A model generated the notes under the pieces. It saw nothing but the letters and a program-made list of their open reading frames with translations, was not told where the DNA came from and searched no databases. Source: Flavobacteriales bacterium (lineage in GTDB: Bacteria > Bacteroidota > Bacteroidia > Flavobacteriales_D > Sanyastnellaceae). Taken from it: a stretch of 36,723 bases of DNA. The translations under genes and the position numbers were made by a program. Position 1 is the stretch's first letter; every line of letters starts with the position of its first letter. The DNA lies in assembly GCA_947462725.1 (NCBI GenBank), contig CANHPZ010000010.1:1-36723 (forward strand), in the 5' to 3' direction. Positions 14,843-23,900 of the stretch are shown one piece after another.

Positions 14843-16261
14843 TTAGACCTTCGAAATCTTGATCATATTCGTCATGCCCTGCTCAGAAATAGGCATCGAC
14901 GCCAAGTGAATGATGAAATCACCATCCTTGATGTGGTTGTTTTTCTTGAGGAAAAAACGGATATCAGCAATGGTTTGATCAGTGCTCACCATCTTGTCGT
15001 AGAAGAATGCATGCACACCCCACACCAGATTCATTTGAGTCAGGATTTTCTTGTTGCTGGTGAATACGAACACGTTTGCGTTTGGTCTCCAACTGGAAAT
15101 GCGGTATCCGGTATATCCGCTAAACGACATCGTTACCAAAGCACTGGCATTTACGCGAGCTGCCAAACGACAAGCGCTGTAGCAAACACTGTCGGTCATG
15201 AAACGATTCATGTCAACTTCAGTTGGCATCTCTTCGTGATAATAAATACCTCCGTAGGTCTCTGCTTCTGTGATGATGTTGTTCATGATGCGAACGGCTT
15301 CGGTCGGATATTTTCCAACTGAAGTTTCACCGCTGAGCATTACTGCATCAGCGCCATCGAGAACGGCGTTGGCTACGTCTGTCACCTCTGCTCGTGTTGG
15401 TGTCATGTTGGTAACCATACTCTCCATCATCTGCGTGGCAACGATTACAGGCTTGGCTGCTGTTACACACTTCTTCACGATTTTCTTCTGAATGAGCGGC
15501 ACACGCTCGAGTGGAATCTCCACACCCAGGTCGCCGCGGGCTACCATCACCGCATCTGTCTCGCGAATGATTTCATCTATTTGGTCAACAGCCTCAGGCT
15601 TTTCGATTTTAGCAACCACCTTGGAGTGTTTGTTGGCGCTTGCAATGATTTCCTTCAACGCCACTACGTCAGCCGCATTGCGCACGAACGATAAGCCAAT
15701 CCAGTCGATATCATTTTGTAACGCAAAATCCAAATCAGCCAAATCCTTTTCTGACAAAGAAGGAAGAGAAACCTTGGTGTTGGGAAGATTGAGTCCCTTC
15801 TTGGATGATAATGGACCACCCTGAATAATCTCACATTCCACAGTATCCTTTCCATTGGTGGAAAGAATGCGCATCGCTAGTTTTCCATCATCGAGCAATA
15901 CGGTTTCACCGGCCTTTACGTCGCGTGCAAACTCCTTATAATTGGTGTAAATGACCTTATCGGTTCCAATTTGCTTGGTGGTGCTGATGGTAATCTTGTT
16001 GCCGGTTACGATTTCTACACAACCGTTTTCCATTTCACCTACACGCAATTTCGGACCTTGCAAGTCGGCCAGCATCGATGTGTTGACGCCCAATTCCTTG
16101 TTGATCTCGCGGATATTATCCACCACCTTCTGATGGTCTTCATATGCTCCATGCGAAAAATTGAGGCGTGCTACGCTCAACCCATTTTGAATCATTTGCT
16201 TCAGTACTTCCTTAGAGCTACTGCTGGGGCCTATCGTGGCTATTGTCTTTGTCTTGTTCAT
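14843..16261 (-). CDS. pyk: Pyruvate kinase
   Basis: Pyruvate kinase transfers phosphate from phosphoenolpyruvate to ADP, the last step of glycolysis. The 472-residue protein begins MNKTKTIATIGPSS and has ARLNFSHG (residues 31-38). The catalytic signature SKVVAKIEKPEAVDQ contains the essential Lys, and MVARGDLGVEIPLE binds the metal. ATQMMESM and VMLSGETSVGKYP follow. The C-terminal domain is complete. The frame is open for another 40 codons upstream, but that part encodes the end of the preceding gene in another frame; the ATG at 16261 fits the family. It follows the IPExxxVDY gene after 10 bases, which indicates an operon. Confidence 0.96.
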   Translation of the reverse strand: MNKTKTIATIGPSSSSKEVLKQMIQNGLSVARLNFSHGAYEDHQKVVDNIREINKELGVNTSMLADLQGPKLRVGEMENGCVEIVTGNKITISTTKQIGTDKVIYTNYKEFARDVKAGETVLLDDGKLAMRILSTNGKDTVECEIIQGGPLSSKKGLNLPNTKVSLPSLSEKDLADLDFALQNDIDWIGLSFVRNAADVVALKEIIASANKHSKVVAKIEKPEAVDQIDEIIRETDAVMVARGDLGVEIPLERVPLIQKKIVKKCVTAAKPVIVATQMMESMVTNMTPTRAEVTDVANAVLDGADAVMLSGETSVGKYPTEAVRIMNNIITEAETYGGIYYHEEMPTEVDMNRFMTDSVCYSACRLAARVNASALVTMSFSGYTGYRISSWRPNANVFVFTSNKKILTQMNLVWGVHAFFYDKMVSTDQTIADIRFFLKKNNHIKDGDFIIHLASMPISEQGMTNMIKISKV

Positions 16262-16271
16262 GTTTACTTCG

Positions 16272-16691
16272 TTACCTGCCTTCTTCGAGCAGGTTGTTCT
16301 TAAATTTAAGTTTGCTAACGTCTTGCAGCTGGATAGCCAGCACAAAATCCGCATGGCGGAGGCGCTGAAAAAACTCATCACTTATCCCGTCTCCGCTCTC
16401 TTCGATTTTCAAGATGTAATCGAACTGAGCCATATCCGGCATAAACACTCCATCCGGGGTTGTGTTGTCAATAAGTGTGAACACGGTTTGATCCACCGGG
16501 TGCACCCAACTGTATTGGGCATGAACAGAAACTGAGCGCTTTCCTCTGATCTCTATGTCGTGTTTGCGCTTCAAGCGCCAACCCATACTCTTGTTGAGCG
16601 ACCACGCCAAGCGATAATCTTTCTCATGGCTGCTTACACCAATGATCTCAAAATCGTATTCTTCTTCTATTTCGAGGGTGTGAAAAGCCAC
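16272..16691 (-). CDS. IPExxxVDY-family protein
   Basis: The 139-residue soluble protein belongs to a small Bacteroidota family named after a C-terminal motif. Here the motif is the variant MPDMAQFDYILKI. The N-terminal half has EYDFEIIGVSSHEKDYRLAWSLNKSMGWRL, which matches the family's DYRLA-type segment. No enzymatic motif, signal peptide or membrane segment is visible. Its function is unknown. The close placement just upstream of pyk, which I recall in other genomes, suggests a shared transcript. Translation probably begins with GTG at 16691. A candidate -7 box lies at 16767-16760. Confidence 0.82.
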   Translation of the reverse strand: MAFHTLEIEEEYDFEIIGVSSHEKDYRLAWSLNKSMGWRLKRKHDIEIRGKRSVSVHAQYSWVHPVDQTVFTLIDNTTPDGVFMPDMAQFDYILKIEESGDGISDEFFQRLRHADFVLAIQLQDVSKLKFKNNLLEEGR

Positions 16692-16759
16692 TTATTGTGT
16701 CATTTACAAAAAGACGATGCCTGTTGTTGTCTAACGCGAAAATCGGATGAAATGTGCTT

Positions 16760-16767
16760 CAAACATA
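16760..16767 (-). promoter_or_regulatory. -7 box for the IPExxxVDY-pyk unit
   Basis: On the minus strand TATGTTTG matches TAnnTTTG fully. It lies in the 100-base gap after the LD-carboxypeptidase gene, 68 bases before the GTG start. No clear -33 TTG is seen. Confidence 0.5.
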
Positions 16768-16791
16768 TGACATTAATTAAAAACTTATAAT

Positions 16792-17718
16792 CTACTGCTG
16801 TTGATAGCGCAAAAAGGCACCACTCGTGTCAGAGCCTAGCTTTGCCATTCTACCCAAATAAAACGCGCGATTATCGGATAAATGACCTGCCGGAAATCCA
16901 AAGGCGACAGGCACCCCCAAACGAGCGGCCGCATCGGTAAGGATTTGTTTCACATCACTGCCCCAAGGATTGTCGGTAGGGAAATTAAATGCACGCGTGT
17001 TGTCCTTCATCTGAGTAAATCCTCCGCAGACGATGGCCTTCACATGCCGCAGTGCGCCAGAGCGCTGCAAACCCCACAGCATGCGATCGATGTGATAGAG
17101 CATCTCGTCCACATCTTCAATAAACAAAATGGATGGCGTATTGATTTGAAAAGAATCGCTCGCCATAACACTATAGAGCACCGATAAATTTCCACCTATA
17201 ACAAGACCCGAAACCTCTGGGCCATGGTATTCCTCCTCGCTATAAAATTCGTGGAGCTCACCAAATAAGGCTTGGCGAAGATTCTCGAGTGCCTGCGGTG
17301 TGGCATCGGGAAACGAAATGGGCATAGTGGAGTGGATGGTAGCGATGCCGCGTGTGTTGAGATGCGCATGCAACACAGTAATGTCGCTGTAGCCTGCAAT
17401 CCATTTAGGATACTGCATAAAGTGAGTGAAATCCAAGCGATCGACAACCTGCACGGTTCCATAGCCACCGCGCGCGATGATCACCGCTTGCACCTCGGGA
17501 TCATCGATCATCTGCTGAAGTCCTGCAGCGCGTGTATCCGCATCACCGGCCAATTGAAAATGGACTTCGTGCACGTGTGTGGCCACCTTCACGCGAAGAC
17601 CCCAAGAGGCAAAGAGATTAATGGCCGTTTGCAATTGCTCCGGGCTTACCCAACGCGCGGTGGCAGCGATTCCGATACAATCGCCCGATTTTAAAAAAGG
17701 TGGAAGGTGATGTGTCAT
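16792..17718 (-). CDS. LD-carboxypeptidase (peptidase family S66)
   Basis: S66 enzymes remove the terminal D-alanine from murein tetrapeptides during cell-wall recycling in the cytoplasm. The 308-residue protein shows all three parts of the family's catalytic triad: Ser111 in GYSD, Glu201 in LFIEDVDE and His279 in FPAGHLSDN. The IARGGYG segment (residues 81-87) is also typical. Length is normal and no signal peptide is seen. I chose ATG 17718; an open frame continues upstream but overlaps the divergent promoter region of metG. The probable -7 box ends only two bases before the ATG. Confidence 0.93.
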   Translation of the reverse strand: MTHHLPPFLKSGDCIGIAATARWVSPEQLQTAINLFASWGLRVKVATHVHEVHFQLAGDADTRAAGLQQMIDDPEVQAVIIARGGYGTVQVVDRLDFTHFMQYPKWIAGYSDITVLHAHLNTRGIATIHSTMPISFPDATPQALENLRQALFGELHEFYSEEEYHGPEVSGLVIGGNLSVLYSVMASDSFQINTPSILFIEDVDEMLYHIDRMLWGLQRSGALRHVKAIVCGGFTQMKDNTRAFNFPTDNPWGSDVKQILTDAAARLGVPVAFGFPAGHLSDNRAFYLGRMAKLGSDTSGAFLRYQQQ

Positions 17719-17720
17719 CT

Positions 17721-17733
17721 CAAAACTATCTTG
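17721..17733. promoter_or_regulatory. Back-to-back promoters of the LD-carboxypeptidase and metG
   Basis: On the minus strand TAGTTTTG (17728-17721) matches TAnnTTTG fully. A TTG lies 23 bases further upstream (17754-17752), and the LD-carboxypeptidase ATG at 17718 follows at once, as in a leaderless message. On the plus strand TATCTTG (17727-17733) is one T short of the consensus and could serve metG. The two boxes overlap by two bases, so the polymerases would compete. Confidence 0.45.
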
Positions 17734-17813
17734 CACCCCAAATCTGCGCATCAAAACAACGACTGCGCAACACCAGGCGTCGTAGTTATACACGGCCCAT
17801 TGAACACCGAATC

Positions 17814-19880
17814 ATGAGCGAACCAAAACGATATTTAGTGACCTCCGCCCTGCCCTACGCCAATGGCCCATTGCATATTGGACATATCGGCGGAGCATAC
17901 CTCAACGCGGATATTTATGTGCGCTACTTGCGTGCAAAAGGAAAGGATGTTGCCTTTATCTGCGGCAGCGATGAGCATGGTGCAGCCATTACACTGCGAG
18001 CCAAGAAAGAAGGAAAGACACCGCGCGAGATTGTGGATTATTACCACGGACTCATGAAGAAAGCATTTGAAGATTTCGGGATTTCATTCGATGAATACCA
18101 CCGCACTTCTTCAGAGGAGCACCGTGAAATGTCGCAAGAGGTTTTCAAAAAACTAGAGGCGCAAGGCAGCTTTGAAGTGGAAACTTCACAGCAGTATTAT
18201 GATGAAGAAGCGAAGCAATTTTTGGCCGACCGTTACATCATGGGCACATGCCCGCATTGTGCCAACGACAAGGCATACGGCGACCAATGCGAAAAGTGTG
18301 GCCGTTCATTGAGTCCGCTTGAACTCATTGAACCCAAATCGACACTTAGCGGAAGCAAGCCGGTGTTGAAGGAAACATCCCATTGGTATTTGCCGATGGC
18401 GCATCACGAGTCGTGGATTCGCGAATACATCCGTGATGGAAAACTGAACGGACAGCAACACCACGACCCGAAGGAATGGAAATCGCACGTGGTAGGACAA
18501 TGCATGAGCTGGGTTGACGGCGGTTTGCAGAGCCGCGCCATGACGCGTGACCTCGATTGGGGTGTACCGGTGCCGCTGCCCAACGCAGAAGGGAAAGTGC
18601 TTTATGTGTGGCTCGATGCACCGATTGGTTACATCACCAACACCAAAGTATGGGCAGCGAAAAACGGCAAAAACTGGGAAGATTACTGGAAGAGTTCAGA
18701 TTCACGTTTGATTCATTTCATCGGAAAAGACAACATCGTATTTCACTGCATCATCTTCCCTATAATACTGAAAGAACATGGCGATTTCATTTTGCCGCAC
18801 AATGTGCCGGCCAATGAATTCATGAATCTAGAGGGTGATAAAATTTCGACCTCACGCAATTGGGCCGTTTGGCTTCATGAATATGTGAACGAGTTTCCCG
18901 GCCGCCAAGATGAGATGCGCTACGTGCTGTGTTCCATCATGCCCGAGCAAAAAGACAGTGAGTTTACCTGGACCGATTTCCGCGACCGCGTGAATAACGA
19001 GCTTGCCGATATTCTCGGCAACTTCGTGAACCGCGTGTTTGTGCTGATGCACAAATACTACAACGGTGTGATACCTGCGGTAAACGGCGAGGCAAGCAAT
19101 GCTGAAAAATCAGCCGCTGCTGAAGCACGCCGCGCCTATGATGCCGTGGGAAGCGCTATCGAAACATTCAAGTTTAGGGAGGCACTTGCTGAAGCCATGA
19201 ACATTGCGAGAGCCGGCAACAAGCTGCTCACCGAGACAGAACCTTGGAAGCTGATGAAAACCGATGCTGATGCCACTGCGCGCATCCTGCATGCATGCGT
19301 GAACCTGGTTGCTGATGCTGCCGCCGCGTTGATGCCATTTTTGCCCTTCACATCGAAAAAAATTCTATCGGCACTGCAAGTAGAAACTCAAGGTTGGGAA
19401 GAGGTTGTGCAACGCGAGCAAATTGCTTCGGGACACACGATTGGTCAATTGCCAATACTCTTTGAAAAGATAACCGACGAAATGGTGGCCGCTCAAGTAG
19501 CCAAACTTGAAGCAAGCAAGGCTGCAGTGGTTCACAGCGCCAAGCCCATGTTGGATGCCATCGATTTTGAATCGTTTCAAAAAATGGACATCCGTGTGGT
19601 AAAAATTCTTGAAGCCGAGGCGGTGCCAAAAACCAAGAAATTGCTGAAATTGAAAATTGATACCGGTGTAGATCAGCGCACTGTAATCTCAGGCATTGCA
19701 GAACATTATTCGCCTGAAGATGTGGTGGGCAAGCACGTGTTATTTCTAGCCAATTTGACCCCTAGAGAAATCAAAGGCGTGAAAAGCGAAGGAATGATAT
19801 TGATGGCAGAAAACGCCTCAGGTGCGCTTTCATTCATGGTTCCTGAGCGTGAAGTGGAAGCGGGTGGGCAGGTGAAGTAA
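17814..19880 (+). CDS. metG: Methionyl-tRNA synthetase
   Basis: MetRS charges both initiator and elongator tRNA-Met. The 688-residue protein has the class I signature HIGH at residues 21-24 and a zinc knuckle with Cys146, Cys149, Cys159 and Cys162. The KMSKS loop is the KISTSR variant near residue 343 (DKISTSRNWAVW), common in this MetRS group. An anticodon-binding helical domain follows. The C-terminal 110 residues form an EMAP/Trbp111-type tRNA-binding OB fold (MDIRVVKILEAEAVPKTKKL, SEGMILMAE) that supports dimerisation and tRNA binding. I chose ATG 17814; the frame is open further upstream but that part is non-conserved and overlaps the promoter. It converges with asd, 24 bases apart, with no visible terminator. 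Confidence 0.96.
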   Translation: MSEPKRYLVTSALPYANGPLHIGHIGGAYLNADIYVRYLRAKGKDVAFICGSDEHGAAITLRAKKEGKTPREIVDYYHGLMKKAFEDFGISFDEYHRTSSEEHREMSQEVFKKLEAQGSFEVETSQQYYDEEAKQFLADRYIMGTCPHCANDKAYGDQCEKCGRSLSPLELIEPKSTLSGSKPVLKETSHWYLPMAHHESWIREYIRDGKLNGQQHHDPKEWKSHVVGQCMSWVDGGLQSRAMTRDLDWGVPVPLPNAEGKVLYVWLDAPIGYITNTKVWAAKNGKNWEDYWKSSDSRLIHFIGKDNIVFHCIIFPIILKEHGDFILPHNVPANEFMNLEGDKISTSRNWAVWLHEYVNEFPGRQDEMRYVLCSIMPEQKDSEFTWTDFRDRVNNELADILGNFVNRVFVLMHKYYNGVIPAVNGEASNAEKSAAAEARRAYDAVGSAIETFKFREALAEAMNIARAGNKLLTETEPWKLMKTDADATARILHACVNLVADAAAALMPFLPFTSKKILSALQVETQGWEEVVQREQIASGHTIGQLPILFEKITDEMVAAQVAKLEASKAAVVHSAKPMLDAIDFESFQKMDIRVVKILEAEAVPKTKKLLKLKIDTGVDQRTVISGIAEHYSPEDVVGKHVLFLANLTPREIKGVKSEGMILMAENASGALSFMVPEREVEAGGQVK

Positions 19881-19904
19881 TCTACTCGAACTGTAGCATC
19901 ACAA

Positions 19905-20900
19905 TCAGCCCAAAAAGCCTTGTGCTTGTAATTTTTCCGCAATCTGAACCGCGTTGGTTGCGGCGCCCTTGCGCAAATTATCGCTCACTATCCAACAGTT
20001 GATTGCGTTCTCTGTGGTCTCATCGTATCGAATGCGGCCTACAAAAACTTCATCGGAATCACTGGCGTGAATAAGCGGCATCGGGTACTCAAATTGCTGC
20101 GGATCATCAATTACAGTAATTCCGCCAAAGCCGCTCAGCGCAGCGCGCACTTCATCCAAATCCGGTTTACGCTCAAATTGAATATTGACCGATTCGCTAT
20201 GCCCTCCTATCACCGGCACACGTATGCAGGTAGGTGACACCAGTATGTTCTCATCGCCCATAATCTTCTTCGTTTCAAGCACCATCTTCATCTCTTCTTT
20301 GGTGTAGCCATTCTCCAGGAAGACATCGATTTGGGGAATGAGATTCATGTCGATCTTATACCGATATGCCATTTCACCCTCAACTCCATTGCGCTCATTC
20401 ATGAGTTGATCGACTGCTTTCTTGCCGGTGCCTGTAACGCTCTGATACGTGCTCACCACCACGCGCTTCACTCGATAGAGCTCATGCAGCGGTTGCAAAA
20501 CCATCACCATTTGGATGGTGGAACAATTGGGATTGGCGATAATTTTATCGGCAGCAGTGAGCGTGTCGCCATTGATTTCAGGCACGATCAACTTCTTCGT
20601 AGGATCCATGCGCCAAGCCGAAGAATTATCAATAACCGTGATGCCTGCAGTTGCAAATTGCGGAGCCCACTCCAAACTTGTCGATCCGCCCGCACTGAAT
20701 AAAGCCACTGCAGGATGCATAGATATAGCGTCAGTCATGGATACCACCGTCCATGTCTTGCCGCGCCAGTTTATCGTCTTTCCTACTGATCTCTCAGATG
20801 CCACAGGAATGAGCTCGGTAACCGGAAAATTTCTTTCTTCCAATACTTGAAGCATTTTCGTTCCAACCAATCCGGTTGCTCCAACAACAGCGACTTTCAT
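19905..20900 (-). CDS. asd: Aspartate-semialdehyde dehydrogenase
   Basis: Asd reduces aspartyl-4-phosphate to aspartate semialdehyde with NADPH, the branch point to lysine/diaminopimelate, threonine and methionine. The 331-residue protein has the nucleotide-binding VGATGLVG (residues 6-13), the acyl-enzyme Cys126 in NPNCSTIQ, STYQSVTGTGKKA, and the catalytic His234 in IGGHSES. It supplies diaminopimelate for peptidoglycan, in line with the wall genes elsewhere in the window, but it is transcribed alone from a good promoter 11 bases from the predicted transcript start. Confidence 0.96.
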   Translation of the reverse strand: MKVAVVGATGLVGTKMLQVLEERNFPVTELIPVASERSVGKTINWRGKTWTVVSMTDAISMHPAVALFSAGGSTSLEWAPQFATAGITVIDNSSAWRMDPTKKLIVPEINGDTLTAADKIIANPNCSTIQMVMVLQPLHELYRVKRVVVSTYQSVTGTGKKAVDQLMNERNGVEGEMAYRYKIDMNLIPQIDVFLENGYTKEEMKMVLETKKIMGDENILVSPTCIRVPVIGGHSESVNIQFERKPDLDEVRAALSGFGGITVIDDPQQFEYPMPLIHASDSDEVFVGRIRYDETTENAINCWIVSDNLRKGAATNAVQIAEKLQAQGFLG

Positions 20901-20916
20901 ACGTGAAATTTTTACG

Positions 20917-20945
20917 CAAAGCTATTTAGAAATGGCAAGCGCCAA
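20917..20945 (-). promoter_or_regulatory. Complete Bacteroidota-type promoter of asd
   Basis: On the minus strand a -33 TTG (20945-20943) is followed after 18 bases by TAGCTTTG (20924-20917). Both elements and the spacing match the Bacteroidota sigma-ABfr consensus. Transcription should start near 20911, giving a leader of about 11 bases. Confidence 0.7.
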
Positions 20946-20959
20946 GTGGCGAATGTCGC

Positions 20960-20967
20960 TATGTTTG
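20960..20967 (+). promoter_or_regulatory. -7 box of the lamin-tail protein gene (possible leaderless transcript)
   Basis: TATGTTTG matches TAnnTTTG fully and is separated from the ATG at 20972 by four bases. Transcription would begin at the start codon. A -33 TTG at standard spacing is lacking. The gap is shared with the divergent asd promoter. Confidence 0.45.
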
Positions 20968-20971
20968 AAGC

Positions 20972-23900
20972 ATGAAAACGATTGGGTTTTTTATCGTGAT
21001 TCCTTTGGTGCTCATGCTCCTTGGCAATTGCGCTTTCGCGCAGCTGCAAGATGATTTCTCGGATGGTGATTTCACCAGCAATCCAACATGGACCGGCACC
21101 GCTTCCAACTATGCAGTGAACAATGGCATACTTGAGCTGAACGATCAAAGCGGTTCGGGAGGACAATCGGCCTTGAGCGCATCATGCAATCTAACTTCAC
21201 TAGTGAACCAAGAATGGCGTATTTGGATTGATCAAAACCTAGCAGGAAGCGCTAGCAACCAATCGCGCATCTACCTTGCCTCGAATGGCGCGGCACTGAG
21301 TTACTCCGGAACGGGATCTTCAGGTGTGGAAGGTTATTATCTGTTATTGGGTGAAGCATTGAGCGGTGATGTTATTCGATTTTACTACGACGATGGCACG
21401 AATACAACACTGCTAGCGTCTGGGCAAACCAGCATATCAACCGGCTGGCAAGCACGCATCAAGATTACCGTCGACAATAGCAACAACTGGTCTATTGCCG
21501 CTGACTTCACAGGAGGAGAGAACTTTGTTGAAGAGGTTGCATTCGTATCGAGCGTGATGACTTCGTGTACCCATTTCAGCATCATCAATACTTACACGTC
21601 AAGCAACGCCAACAACTTTTCATTCGATGATATTTACGCAGGTCCAATTGTCGTGGATTACTCTCCACCGAGTGTGGTATCCGTAACTCCCACATCACTC
21701 AGCAGTTTGGATATATTGTTCAACGAAACCCTCAATACACCATCGGCAGCAACTGCGGCAAACTATACCATCGTAAATGTTGGCAGTGCACTCTCAGCCA
21801 CCATAGATGCCAACAACTCGCAGCTGGTGCACATCACTACACCTTCATTTTCTCCCAACACAGAATACACACTTGGCGTGCAACAAATCGCTGACTTGGC
21901 GGGCAATGTGATGACGCTGCCTAGCTTGGTGCCATTCACGTTTGTGCAATCGGTTCAAGCATCCTATCGCGATGTGGTCTTCAATGAAATTCTGGCCGAC
22001 CCTACTCCCGCGATTGCATTGCCTGAAGCGGAATTTGTGGAACTGTTCAACATCCATCCCACAGCTAGTTTTCAAATGGAGGGTTGGAAATTCGTCAACA
22101 CCAACACCGAGAAAATTCTACCTAACTTAGTGCTTGGCCCTGGCCAACATGTAATCCTCTGCGACAATGCCAACGCAAGTCTATTCACACCATACGGTAT
22201 GGTGATTGGCATCACGGCGTTTTCATCGCTCACCAACACGGGCGATAGTTTAACACTCAAAGACAACAACAACCAGATTATTGATGTGGTGGTGTATAGC
22301 GACGATTGGTTTGCAACCACCGCGAAGCGTGATGGAGGCTGGTCGCTGGAATTGGTGAATCCCTCATTGCCTTGTCCGAATGCCGCCAACTGGCAAGAAA
22401 GCATGGACGACAATGGTGGCACGCCGGGCACAGTGAATTCGCAATACAGCAATGCGCCTGACACAACACAGCCAACAGTGATAGCTATTGAAGTGATTGA
22501 TGCCAATCATATTCTCGTGCATTTCTCCGAGCCGATGAACATCGATGGATGGATCTCACCTATGTGGGATGTATTGCCCTTCAACAGCACGTCGGGCGGA
22601 GTTTGGTCGCCACTACTGGATGCGGTGACATTGCAGTTGACATTCCCACTTCAACCGTCGAACTTCTACCAATTGCAAGTGAGCGGAATTGCCGATTGCA
22701 GTGGCAACGTGATAGCAGCCGCCAGCATCGAATTCGCGCTTGGAATTACACCGGTTATGGGTGATATCGTCATCAACGAAATCATGGCAGATCCCGATCC
22801 AACATTGGGCATGCCGCAAGCCGAATACATCGAGATTCGCAACAACACTTCGAACCTTCTTGATCTTTCCGGACTTCAAATCAACAGCGGAACATTTTCA
22901 TCCAATGTCACAATTGCTCCGAATGGATTTCTGGTGATTGCAGATACTCAAAACAACACAGGCTTTGACTCCATCCCTAATGCCGTTTTCATGGACGCGT
23001 TCCCGAGTCTCACCAACAGTGGATTGCTGCTGCAAATGCGTCATGCTGATGTATTACTCGACGAATTGGAATACGACATTACCTGGTACAGAAACCCCGA
23101 CAAAACGGATGGAGGATGGTCGCTCGAACGTGTGAATCCGCTTGCTCCATGCAGTGGTCGCTACAACTGGGGAGCGAGCTATGCCGAAACGGGAGGCACA
23201 GCAGGCGAAGAGAATTCGATATATGGCACTTCGTCTAATGGAGCTCCCGAAGTAACCGCGCAAGGCGCATTGAATAACACTACGCTGTACGTTTCATTCA
23301 GCGAATCGATGGATACACTTTCATTCAACGCCATCAATGCTGATTTGGGCAGCGGCATTCAAATCGCAAGTCACAGCTGGAACATCGATCGTGATGTGCT
23401 AACGATGATTACTTCATCTCCGCTTATTCCTGAAATTAATTATTCGCTTGCCCTGCTCGGCTTGTCCGATTGTGATGGCAGCACTTGGAATGCTCCAACA
23501 GTCAATTTCGTTATTGGTTTTGTGCCACAAGCCGGCGATGTCATCATCAACGAAATTATGGCCGATGGCAGCAACGGAAATCAGATTGCCATGCCGGGCG
23601 TCGATTTCATTGAACTCTACAACACCACCAACCACCTGGTTGATCTCAGCGCACTGAAGATTAATTCCGGCTATTTCGAAAACCAGGTATTGCTATTCCC
23701 CGATTCGTTCATCGTCATCACCGACAGTGATAGCGACCCAACGCAGTTCGAAGAAATTCCAAATGTGGTTTATATGCCAAGCTTTCCATCTCTCACTGAA
23801 GATGGAATAACGCTGGAACTTCGCATGGATGGAAACCTACTTGAAGTGGTCACCTACTCCAAAGCGTATTACAACGACGCCAGCAAAGAGTCGGGCGGTT